Source: Rheinheimera aquimaris
GTDB taxonomy: Bacteria > Pseudomonadota > Gammaproteobacteria > Enterobacterales > Alteromonadaceae
Direction: 5' to 3'
Length of the DNA stretch: 64,000 nucleotides
NCBI RefSeq assembly: GCF_020531985.1
Contig: NZ_JAJAVQ010000003.1
Coordinates: 62,001-126,000 of the forward strand
Within the stretch, counting starts at the first letter, position 1; each line of letters starts with the position of its first letter. The notes under the pieces are model-generated. The model was not told where the DNA came from. It worked only from the letters and a program-made list of their open reading frames with translations, and ran no database searches. A program made the translations under genes and the position numbers. This document shows, one piece after another, positions 1 to 6,812 of this stretch.

Positions 1-77
1 CGGTTGAAGAAATTCAGCAAAAAACTGCAGGTAAACTGGTTATTGAAGGTAACGTGCCAGAGATGACTTTTAACTAA
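1..77 (+). CDS. C-terminal fragment of an unidentified protein
   Basis: An open frame enters from the left edge (codons in phase with base 3) and ends at TAA 75-77. It gives 24 residues ending VPEMTFN. A strong terminator follows 22 bases later, which supports a real gene end rather than a chance frame. Too little is present to assign a family. Confidence 0.6.
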   Translation, partial: VEEIQQKTAGKLVIEGNVPEMTFN

Positions 78-98
78 ATTGCCACTTTAATCATTGAA

Positions 99-136
99 GA
101 GCGCTAAGATTGAGATGATCTTGGCGCTCTTTTTTT
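99..136 (+). terminator. Rho-independent terminator
   Basis: GAGCGC and AAGAT (99-110, split by one T) pair with ATCTT and GCGCTC (118-129, split by one G) around a 7-base loop. Seven T residues follow. It ends the gene entering from the left and insulates the toxin-antitoxin pair downstream. Confidence 0.9.
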
Positions 137-154
137 GACCACCTCGCAATCACA

Positions 155-184
155 TGATAACATCAAAAAATATCAACTGATATT
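155..184. promoter_or_regulatory. Candidate operator: two palindromes upstream of the antitoxin gene
   Basis: TGAT-AAC-ATCA lies at 155-165. AATATCA-AC-TGATATT, a perfect 7-bp inverted repeat, lies at 169-184. The second ends 9 bases before the antitoxin ATG at 194. Both share the TGAT/ATCA half-site. Xre-type antitoxins of RES modules commonly repress their own promoter through such repeats, so this is the likely autoregulatory site. The assignment is inferred from position and symmetry only. Confidence 0.5.
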
Positions 185-193
185 GGATACACC

Positions 194-643
194 ATGACAG
201 CCTTAGTCCGCGAGTTTACCCCTACACCAGATACTGCTCCCAATCTGTGGCAGCAGTTGGGTATTGCAGAGCGTGGGCCTAAATTGTATCAGGCACTACA
301 TGAAGGATTTAACTACAGCATATTTGATAAACTGTCTTTAGTATCAATGCTTGATAAAAAGCAGTTAGCACAGGTTTGCCAGTTAGCTCCCGCTACGCTG
401 GCCAGGCGGGCAAAATTGGGTAAATTTACCCAGGAAGAAAGCGACAGGCTGCATCGTTTTGCTACTGTTCTGGTTGCCGCTAATACGTTATTCGATACAG
501 ACATGGCTGCAACTAAACGCTGGCTCACGGAGCCGGTGTATGGTCTTGGCGATAAAGCCCCATTGGACATGCTGGCGACCTCGGCCGAGACACAGGCGAT
601 ATTAGATTTAATCGGCCGTTTAGAGCACGGTGTATTTGCCTGA
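194..643 (+). CDS. Xre/MbcA/ParS-type antitoxin (DUF2384) of a RES toxin-antitoxin pair
   Basis: This 149-residue protein has the layout of the DUF2384 antitoxins. A helical Xre-like DNA-binding region lies around residues 47-92 (LSLVSMLDKKQLAQVCQ, then APATLARR). The C-terminal toxin-binding domain lies around 95-147, with the typical W-L-x-E-P-V-x-G-L-G-x-K-A-P-L-D-M-L pattern. By family knowledge it neutralises the RES enzyme encoded next and represses the operon. Its TGA overlaps the ATG of the toxin gene by one base, so translation is probably coupled. Two palindromes just upstream are a plausible operator. Confidence 0.88.
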   Translation: MTALVREFTPTPDTAPNLWQQLGIAERGPKLYQALHEGFNYSIFDKLSLVSMLDKKQLAQVCQLAPATLARRAKLGKFTQEESDRLHRFATVLVAANTLFDTDMAATKRWLTEPVYGLGDKAPLDMLATSAETQAILDLIGRLEHGVFA

Positions 644-1104
644 TGCATGTGTATCGCTTAGTGCATCACAAATGGGCTGCACAAGCATTTGACGGTGAAG
701 GCGCAAAGCTGTTCGGCGGACGCTGGAACAGCAAAGGTCAATTGTGTGTTTACACTGCAGGGTCTGAAGCCCTCACGATACTGGAAGTGCTGGTACATCT
801 AAATAATCGCACAGCACTTAAACAATACCGGCTATTTCAATTAACGCTTACCACAGACGACATATTGTCTCTTAGTCACACCAACCTGCCGGCTAACTGG
901 CGACAGCAACCAGCCAGCATCGACACTGCCCGCATCGGTGATGACTGGCTGGCGCAGCAGGCCAGCCTGGCCTTAGCAGTGCCAAGTGTAATAGCACCGC
1001 GTGAACAAAATATCCTGCTAAATCCAGCTCATGCCGCCTACCAGGCTTGTATCAGCACAGCGACAGAACTGGATTTTCTACCCGATCCGCGCTTAACGCT
1101 TTAG
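643..1104 (+). CDS. RES-domain toxin (NAD+-degrading family)
   Basis: The 153-residue protein is a complete RES domain. Visible signatures are the N-terminal VYRLVHHKW, GGRWNSKG at 25-32, VYTAGSEALTILEVLVHL at 36-53, a conserved AVPSVI segment and NILLNPAH near the C-terminus. RES toxins such as Res and MbcT consume intracellular NAD+ by an ADP-ribosyltransferase-like fold and stop growth. The antitoxin-first order and the TGATG overlap with the preceding gene match the RES-Xre class. The 3' end overlaps the convergent dehydrogenase gene by 12 bases, so there is no terminator between them. Confidence 0.9.
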   Translation: MHVYRLVHHKWAAQAFDGEGAKLFGGRWNSKGQLCVYTAGSEALTILEVLVHLNNRTALKQYRLFQLTLTTDDILSLSHTNLPANWRQQPASIDTARIGDDWLAQQASLALAVPSVIAPREQNILLNPAHAAYQACISTATELDFLPDPRLTL

Positions 1105-1974
1105 CCGCGCCAGTAAGCTGGAGGTATCCCAGCGGCCACCGCCCATCTGCTGTACTTCACTGTAAAACTGATCAACCAGTGCTGTTAGCGGTAAATGGCT
1201 GCCATTTTGCCGCGCTTCATTCAGTGCTATGCCTAAATCTTTACGCATCCAGTCGACCGCAAAACCAAAATCGTATTTACCATCGAGCATCGTTAGCGAG
1301 CGGTTTTGCATCTGCCAGGATGACGCCGCGCCTTGCGAAATCACTTCTACCACGGCCGCGCCATCAAGCCCGGCGTTTTGGGCAAAGTTAAGCGCTTCTG
1401 CCAGGCCTTGCACCACGCCGGCGATACAAATCTGGTTCACCATCTTCGCTAATTGACCACTGCCTGCAGGCCCGAGCAATTTAGCGCAGCGGGCAAAGCT
1501 CATAATAGCGGTTTCAGCCTTGGCCATATCGACTTGCTCACCACCAATCATCACTGTTAATACGCCATTTTCAGCGCCAGCCTGGCCACCGGATACCGGC
1601 GCATCTAAAAAGCCTACGCCTTTTTCTGCTGCCGCGGCGGAAAGTTCGCGTGCTAACTCTGCTGACGCCGTCGTGTGATCAATCAGTACACTGCCTGCAG
1701 CCATAGCACCTAACACGCCATGCTCGCCGTATACTACAGAACGCACATCGTTATCATTACCGACACACATAAACACCAGTTCCGCTCCCTTTGCCGCTTC
1801 AAAGGGTGTTGCTGCCCAGCTGCCACCATACTGTGCGGCCCATTTTTCTGCTTTGGCTGTGGTACGGTTATAAACAGTAACCTGATAACCTTTTTGCTGC
1901 AGGTAACCTGCCATCGGGTAACCCATAACACCTAATCCGATAAATGCGACTTTGCTATTACTATTAATTGACAT
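1093..1974 (-). CDS. NAD(P)-dependent beta-hydroxyacid dehydrogenase (3-hydroxyisobutyrate dehydrogenase family)
   Basis: The 293-residue protein starts with a Rossmann dinucleotide-binding loop GLGVMG (13-18), followed by the family substrate motif DAPVSGG (124-130) and the catalytic Lys177 in GSGQLAKMVNQ. Length and motif order fit the beta-hydroxyacid dehydrogenases (3-hydroxyisobutyrate, tartronate semialdehyde or succinic semialdehyde reductases). The substrate cannot be settled from sequence. There is no valine-degradation or glyoxylate operon around it; it is a single gene between convergent and divergent neighbours. It overlaps the RES toxin 3' end. Confidence 0.85.
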   Translation of the reverse strand: MSINSNSKVAFIGLGVMGYPMAGYLQQKGYQVTVYNRTTAKAEKWAAQYGGSWAATPFEAAKGAELVFMCVGNDNDVRSVVYGEHGVLGAMAAGSVLIDHTTASAELARELSAAAAEKGVGFLDAPVSGGQAGAENGVLTVMIGGEQVDMAKAETAIMSFARCAKLLGPAGSGQLAKMVNQICIAGVVQGLAEALNFAQNAGLDGAAVVEVISQGAASSWQMQNRSLTMLDGKYDFGFAVDWMRKDLGIALNEARQNGSHLPLTALVDQFYSEVQQMGGGRWDTSSLLARLKR

Positions 1975-2060
1975 ATTAATGACTTAAAACTGTGACATAC
2001 TGTGGCGCAAAGCTTACAAAGATATCTGCCTGATTGAAAGCAATTAAAGAAGGGATCAGC

Positions 2061-2540
2061 ATGGCCAATGTCCACCAGTACAAAGTAAAGAATGCACAGG
2101 GCAATGAATTAGATTTAAGCCAGTATCGCGGCAAAGTGTTGTTGATTGTCAACACCGCCAGTCAGTGTGGCTTTACACCGCAATACAAAGAACTGGAAGA
2201 ACTGCACCAGAAATATCACGACAAAGGTTTGGTGATACTGGCCTTCCCCTGTAACCAGTTTGGTGGTCAGGAACCGGGATCTGACAGCGATATTCAGCAG
2301 TTTTGTGAGCTTAACTATGGCGTAAGCTTCCCGGTGATGGCCAAACTGATGGTTAATGGCCCGGATGCGTCACAGCTGTTTGAACATCTTAAAGACAGCG
2401 CCCGTGGTTTAATGAAAACCCGCGCTATCAAATGGAATTTTACCAAATTTCTGGTTAATAAAGATGGCGATGTCGTAAAACGTTATGCTCCGCGCACTAA
2501 GCCTTCCGCCATTGCCAGCTCGATAGAAGACTTACTCTAA
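2061..2540 (+). CDS. Glutathione/thioredoxin peroxidase (Gpx, BtuE-like)
   Basis: The protein reduces hydrogen and organic hydroperoxides with thiol donors. The 159-residue form from ATG 2061 has the family catalytic set: Cys36 in TASQCGFTP, Gln70 in NQFGGQEPG, and Trp125-Asn126 in KWNFTKF. It is a cysteine, not selenocysteine, enzyme. The start at 2061 is chosen over an in-frame upstream ATG at 2034 because AGAAGGGA lies just before it and the family usually begins at this point. It lacks a signal peptide, so a cytoplasmic site is likely. It reads divergently from the dehydrogenase gene. Confidence 0.9.
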   Translation: MANVHQYKVKNAQGNELDLSQYRGKVLLIVNTASQCGFTPQYKELEELHQKYHDKGLVILAFPCNQFGGQEPGSDSDIQQFCELNYGVSFPVMAKLMVNGPDASQLFEHLKDSARGLMKTRAIKWNFTKFLVNKDGDVVKRYAPRTKPSAIASSIEDLL

Positions 2541-2611
2541 CTTTGATCCAGCGCTAAATATTACCCATATTTTTACACTAAGCTATACGGCAACAATATG
2601 GGAGACCTATC

Positions 2612-3601
2612 ATGAAAGTTGCCGTATTCAGCGCAAAAAAATATGACTGTGACGGTTTTACACAGTGGGCCGACAGCAGCCTGCAATTTAGCTATCATGA
2701 CTGCCGCCTGACCAAATCCAGCGTGAAGCTGGCTGCTGGCTGTCATGCCGTTTGTGTATTTGTCAATGACGAAGTTAATGCAGAAGTACTGCAGCAATTA
2801 TCTGAGTTAGGCATTGAAATGGTGGCGCTCAGATGTGCTGGCTTTAATAATGTTGACTTAACCACGGCAAAAACACTGGGTATCCGCGTTGCACGGGTGC
2901 CGGCTTATTCACCTGAAGCTGTCGCAGAACATACCATTGGTATGATGTTGTGTTTAAACCGCAAACTGCATAAAGCCTATAACAGAGTGCGGGACGACAA
3001 CTTCGCGCTTGATGGCCTGTTGGGGTTTAATGTATTTGGCAAAACGGTAGGCCTTGTTGGGACAGGAAGAATTGGGCTGGCCACCGCCCGTATTTTACAC
3101 GGATTTGGTTGCCAGCTGTTGTGCCACGACCTGGTTCAGGCAGAGGAAATACAGCGCCTGGGCGGGCGCTATGTTTCATTAGCAGAGCTTTACGCCCAAA
3201 GTGATATTATCAGCCTGCATTGCCCGCTAACCCCCGATACTAAACATCTGATCAACCATTACAGCATCGGCAGCATGAAAGACGGTGTCATGCTGATAAA
3301 CACCAGCCGCGGTGCACTGGTAGACAGTAAAGCCATTATTGACGGCTTAAAAAGCCGGAAAATTGGCTATCTGGGCCTTGATGTGTACGAACAGGAAGCT
3401 GACCTGTTTTTTGAAAACCTGTCCGAGCAAATGATTGATGATGAGGTATTCAAACGCCTGCTGACGTTCCCTAATGTATTGATAACAGGCCACCAGGCGT
3501 TTTTTACCAGAGAAGCGTTACAGGAAATTTGTCAGATCACCAGCGACAACTTACTGGCATTTGCCAGTAATACTGAAACCGGTAACGAGTTGGTTAATTA
3601 A
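2612..3601 (+). CDS. ldhA: D-lactate dehydrogenase, NAD-dependent (fermentative)
   Basis: This 329-residue 2-hydroxyacid dehydrogenase interconverts pyruvate and D-lactate with NADH. The catalytic triad is visible: Arg233 in NTSRGALVD, Glu262 in DVYEQEADLF and His294 in ITGHQAFFT. The cofactor loop is GTGRIG (150-155). The substrate loop RCAGFNNVD and the YEQEADLFFE segment match the LdhA subgroup closely, separating it from glycerate or phosphoglycerate dehydrogenases. A GGGAGACC ribosome site precedes ATG 2612. It would regenerate NAD+ under oxygen limitation. Confidence 0.92.
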   Translation: MKVAVFSAKKYDCDGFTQWADSSLQFSYHDCRLTKSSVKLAAGCHAVCVFVNDEVNAEVLQQLSELGIEMVALRCAGFNNVDLTTAKTLGIRVARVPAYSPEAVAEHTIGMMLCLNRKLHKAYNRVRDDNFALDGLLGFNVFGKTVGLVGTGRIGLATARILHGFGCQLLCHDLVQAEEIQRLGGRYVSLAELYAQSDIISLHCPLTPDTKHLINHYSIGSMKDGVMLINTSRGALVDSKAIIDGLKSRKIGYLGLDVYEQEADLFFENLSEQMIDDEVFKRLLTFPNVLITGHQAFFTREALQEICQITSDNLLAFASNTETGNELVN

Positions 3602-3622
3602 CATTGCACTGATAACGCTATT

Positions 3623-3652
3623 CAGCCAGAGCTACTTACGCGGCTCTGGCTG
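3623..3652. terminator. Convergent-gene hairpin, possible bidirectional terminator
   Basis: A perfect 10-bp stem, CAGCCAGAGC (3623-3632) with GCTCTGGCTG (3643-3652), lies between the convergent ldhA and DUF481 genes. Neither strand has a good T tract, so it may be a Rho-assisted or 3'-end stabilising structure rather than a classic terminator. Confidence 0.45.
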
Positions 3653-3666
3653 ATGACAGACTGGTA

Positions 3667-4464
3667 TTAAAAGGTATAAACCAGCGACGCCGATGTTTCA
3701 GTATCGGTTTTACGTAAGTCGCCTTCAGGCCTGGAGTTATAGCGCACAACAAAATTAAAGCGCATTGACAATTTATCGACTATTTTCGCAGTAATGCTGC
3801 TACGGCTGAGCAAAGTCGAGTTTTCCCCGCCAAGCGAGGTAGAACTCTCCAGCGTCTGGCGAAAACTGGTAGTGTCAAACAATGCATAATCCAGATTAGC
3901 CGCCACAAACCATATTGGGCCGCTGTTATTGTTACCGGAAGCACTTTGCTGATGCGAAAAACCCGGCCCCGTCTCTAAATCCAGATAGCTGGTCAGCTTT
4001 TCGTACAACCGGTTACCATAACCGACCGCCAATGCCGCTTGCTCACGAAAAGCACCAAACTTGTCGTGTGCATAGGTTGCGCGGCCAAAGATCGATTCAC
4101 GGCCTTTCACGAGCTTATAGTTACTCTGTCCGGTAAAGCTGTAACGGCTTGCTGTTGTCACCTGATCTTTTTCACCGGTGTCGCTGTCAGTAACATTATT
4201 TTTTTGCAGCAGGCTTTGCAACTGGTAACGATTTCGGAAATATTCCAGATCGTGCACCAGTTCACTGTTCGCCCGGATAGCAAAGGAATCTGTATTACCT
4301 GAAGTAAACAGAAAACCCAGTTCTACGTCACCTGTGACCGTGCCAAAAAAGCCTATCGGCTGCAATGGCTCTTCGCTGGTGGGTAAACTATCTGTTTCTG
4401 CGGCCTGCACCCCATACAAGCCAAGCATCAGTGCCAAGCTGACGCTTTTTAAGAAAACATGCAT
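3667..4464 (-). CDS. DUF481 family putative salt-induced outer-membrane protein
   Basis: The 265-residue product has a signal peptide (hydrophobic LALMLGLYGVQA, cleavage near residue 21). It then shows alternating beta-strand character with GDVELGFLFTSGNTDSFAIRA, the hallmark of the DUF481 (YdiY-like) family, and ends in aromatic Phe, as outer-membrane barrels do. YdiY-like proteins are described as salt- or acid-induced; their molecular role is not known. No operon partner is visible. It converges with ldhA and lies downstream of gltX on the same strand, with a structured 174-base gap between. Confidence 0.8.
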   Translation of the reverse strand: MHVFLKSVSLALMLGLYGVQAAETDSLPTSEEPLQPIGFFGTVTGDVELGFLFTSGNTDSFAIRANSELVHDLEYFRNRYQLQSLLQKNNVTDSDTGEKDQVTTASRYSFTGQSNYKLVKGRESIFGRATYAHDKFGAFREQAALAVGYGNRLYEKLTSYLDLETGPGFSHQQSASGNNNSGPIWFVAANLDYALFDTTSFRQTLESSTSLGGENSTLLSRSSITAKIVDKLSMRFNFVVRYNSRPEGDLRKTDTETSASLVYTF

Positions 4465-4560
4465 TATGTCGCTATATCACTCCCTTAACTGACACTCACC
4501 CATGAGTAGTGGTTTATCCGCTTTTATTATTGCGTCTTCCGTAACAATTGTATTTTATCA

Positions 4561-4604
4561 GCCCCGGTTACACAGCCCAGTAAACCGGACTGAGTAATCG
4601 GGGC
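4561..4604. other. Long imperfect hairpin downstream of gltX
   Basis: GCCCCG (4561-4566) pairs with CGGGGC (4599-4604), extended inward by GTTAC/GTAAT-type pairing and a CAGT/ACTG inner stem. No T run follows on the minus strand, so it is not a standard terminator. It may mark the gltX transcript end or the DUF481 leader. Confidence 0.4.
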
Positions 4605-4638
4605 ATTGGCCGAAACTATTTTGTTTTCCGGCCAGTTT

Positions 4639-6048
4639 TTATTCTGCAGAGCGCTGCTGTACAAAGCTGATAGCAGCAGCCAAGCGTTCAAGGCTTCTGC
4701 TTTTACCCACCAAGGCTAAAGTGAGATCCAGCGCAGGAGAGTTGCCACCGCCAGTTACGGCAACACGCAGCGGCATCCCTATTTTACCCATGCCGACACC
4801 TAACGCTTCAGCCGTGGCATTGATCACCTGATGAATACTTTCCTGTGTCCAGTCGTTCAGCTCTGCCAGTTTGGCTGAAACTGCCTGTAAAGGTTCCAGC
4901 GCAACCGGGCGTAAATGTTTTTTCGCCGCATCAGCATCAAACTCTGCAAAGTCTTCATAGAAGTAGCGACTTACGGCCACCATTTCTTTAAGTGTCTTAA
5001 CCCGCTCTGCCTGCGCTTTTACCAGTTCTGTCAGCGCCGGGCCATTACTGGTATCTAACTGCTGATCGGCAAGATGCCAGGCTAACTGTGCAGCAACCTG
5101 TTCTGCTGGCAGCGTTTTCATATAATGCTGGTTCAACCAAATCAGCTTATCGGTATTAAACGCCGAAGGCGCACGGTTACACGCTGATAAGTCGAACAGT
5201 TGCACCAGCTCATCTTTAGTGAAAATTTCCTGGTCGCCATGTGACCAGCCCAGACGAACCAGATAATTCAGTAACGCCTCAGGCAGGAAGCCATTATCAC
5301 GATACTGCATCACGCCAACCGCACCATGGCGTTTTGATAACCGTTTACCGTCATCACCTAAAATCATTGGCACATGAGCATATTTAGGAATATCAGCACC
5401 CAGCGCAGCCAGGATATTCATCTGCCGTGGTGTATTATTAACATGGTCATCACCGCGGATCACGTGGGTGATCCCCATCTTCCAATCGTCCACCACCACC
5501 GTCAGGTTGTAAGTCGGGGTGCCGTCGCTGCGCGCAATGATCAAATCATCAAGCTCACTGTTAGCAATTTCGATTTTGCCCTTGATCAAATCATCAATGA
5601 CCACGGTACCGGTTTGTGGATTTTTAAAACGGATAACAAAAGGCTTATCTGTCGGGTGATCTGTGCGATCACGCCACATACCGTTATAACGCGGTTTTTC
5701 TCCGGCGGCCATTTGTGCCTCACGCATCGCGTCTACTTCTTCCACTGTGCAGAAGCACTTATAAGCTTTACCTTCAGCCAACAGCTGCGCAACAACCTCT
5801 TTATACAGGTCAAAACGCTTGGTTTGATAATACGGGCCTTCATCGTAATCCAGGCCTAACCAGTTCATACCCTCTAAAATGGCATCAACCGATTCCTGCG
5901 TTGAACGCTCTAAATCAGTGTCTTCAATCCGCAGAATGAACTTTCCACCATTTTTTCTGGCGTATAACCAACTAAACAACGCGGTACGGGCCCCGCCAAC
6001 ATGCAGGTAACCGGTAGGACTTGGAGCAAAACGGGTAACAAGAGACAT
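4639..6048 (-). CDS. gltX: Glutamate-tRNA ligase
   Basis: The 469-residue class I synthetase charges tRNA-Glu. The HIGH-type motif is [12 protein letters not shown] (9-20) and the KMSKS-type motif is KRLSKR (235-240), both in the GluRS form. RGDDH near 199-203 marks the catalytic domain, and the C-terminal third is the helical anticodon-binding region. Of the zinc-binding set known from E. coli GluRS (Cys98, Cys100, Cys125, His127), only the two CFC cysteines at 98 and 100 remain. Positions 125 and 127 are Trp and Asp, so the zinc site is probably lost. It lies divergent to the tRNA-Val cluster. Confidence 0.96.
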   Translation of the reverse strand: MSLVTRFAPSPTGYLHVGGARTALFSWLYARKNGGKFILRIEDTDLERSTQESVDAILEGMNWLGLDYDEGPYYQTKRFDLYKEVVAQLLAEGKAYKCFCTVEEVDAMREAQMAAGEKPRYNGMWRDRTDHPTDKPFVIRFKNPQTGTVVIDDLIKGKIEIANSELDDLIIARSDGTPTYNLTVVVDDWKMGITHVIRGDDHVNNTPRQMNILAALGADIPKYAHVPMILGDDGKRLSKRHGAVGVMQYRDNGFLPEALLNYLVRLGWSHGDQEIFTKDELVQLFDLSACNRAPSAFNTDKLIWLNQHYMKTLPAEQVAAQLAWHLADQQLDTSNGPALTELVKAQAERVKTLKEMVAVSRYFYEDFAEFDADAAKKHLRPVALEPLQAVSAKLAELNDWTQESIHQVINATAEALGVGMGKIGMPLRVAVTGGGNSPALDLTLALVGKSRSLERLAAAISFVQQRSAE

Positions 6049-6201
6049 AGTTCATCCATCACAGTGCAATAATGAGCGGTATTGTAACAATGCCCCGCAC
6101 AGGATGCACTCGCTAAGGCTGGTTGTTCAGTACAGTTTTCTGTTTACGCAGCGCATAATGTTTACTTTTGCAGCAAGCAAACCGTATTTACCAAAATAAT
6201 G

Positions 6202-6229
6202 TTGACAGCTAAATCGTGCTCCCTATAAT
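6202..6229 (+). promoter_or_regulatory. Sigma-70 promoter of the tRNA-Val cluster
   Basis: A consensus TTGACA (6202-6207) and consensus TATAAT (6224-6229) are separated by 16 bases. A GC-rich GAGCGCC discriminator follows, a feature associated with stringent control of stable-RNA promoters. It sits 19 bases before the first tRNA. Confidence 0.88.
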
Positions 6230-6248
6230 GAGCGCCATCAACCGGCAT

Positions 6249-6324
6249 GGATTGTTAGCTCAGCTGGGAGAGCACCGCCCTTACAAGGCGGGGGTCACTG
6301 GTTCGAACCCAGTACAATCCACCA
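6249..6324 (+). tRNA. tRNA-Val (anticodon TAC), copy 1
   Basis: The 76-base cloverleaf has acceptor GGATTGT/ACAATCC, D-arm GCTC/GAGC, anticodon arm CCGCC/GGCGG with loop CTTACAA (anticodon TAC), T-arm ACTGG/CCAGT and an encoded ACCA end. It reads GUA-family valine codons. It is the first gene behind a consensus promoter. Confidence 0.97.
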
Positions 6325-6404
6325 TGATGCGTCTTATCATGAAGAGCCCACCCGCTCTTTACGACGAGACGGTGGTAACTGATTAAACTCAGTACAATCC
6401 ACCA
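6325..6404 (+). pseudogene. Degenerate tRNA-Val relic
   Basis: The 3' end (ACAATCC then ACCA, 6394-6404) is identical to the neighbouring tRNA-Val genes. Upstream it has an anticodon-arm-like CTC-TTTAC-GAG segment and a T-arm of ACTGA, a 6-base loop and TCAGT. The 5' acceptor strand GGATTGT is missing, so a cloverleaf cannot close. Both changed T-stem positions (relative to ACTGG/CCAGT) still pair. It is best read as a decayed tandem copy; a processing or tRNA-fragment role is possible but unproven. Confidence 0.7.
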
Positions 6405-6439
6405 TCTGCTTGATGTAAAACAAAATCTGATACTCCCAT

Positions 6440-6515
6440 GGATTGTTAGCTCAGCTGGGAGAGCACCGCCCTTACAAGGCGGGGGTCACTGGTTCGAACC
6501 CAGTACAATCCACCA
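6440..6515 (+). tRNA. tRNA-Val (anticodon TAC), copy 2
   Basis: It is base-for-base identical to the first copy over all 76 bases, including the encoded ACCA. It is preceded by a spacer ending in CTCCCAT, which resembles the one before copy 3, indicating tandem duplication of gene plus spacer. Confidence 0.97.
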
Positions 6516-6561
6516 TCACCTCGTTTTAGACTTGTGTGAAGCAAAAATTTGATATTCCCAT

Positions 6562-6637
6562 GGATTGTTAGCTCAGCTGGGAGAGCACCGCCCTTACAAG
6601 GCGGGGGTCACTGGTTCGAACCCAGTACAATCCACCA
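6562..6637 (+). tRNA. tRNA-Val (anticodon TAC), copy 3
   Basis: It is identical to copies 1 and 2. The start-to-start distance from copy 2 is 122 bases. No clear terminator follows within the next 150 bases, which are otherwise AT-rich and hold only the upstream region of the receiver-TPR gene. Confidence 0.97.
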
Positions 6638-6812
6638 TTTACTTCCGTTACACAGCAAGCCCTAACAAAACGCCGTCCACTCTCTAATAAGATACCGTTC
6701 ACACTGACTAGAACACGTCACAGTCAGTTTGCGCTATATTTCGCTGTTATATAATGTTAAAAACTTGCTATAGTGAAGCCAGACTTAATGCTAGCGGATC
6801 TGATATTGCTTT

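Noticed and set aside
6249..6637. Three near-identical units with spacers, considered as a CRISPR-like array or a phage attachment array
   Set aside because: The repeats fold as perfect tRNA-Val genes, and no cas gene, integrase or phage gene lies nearby.
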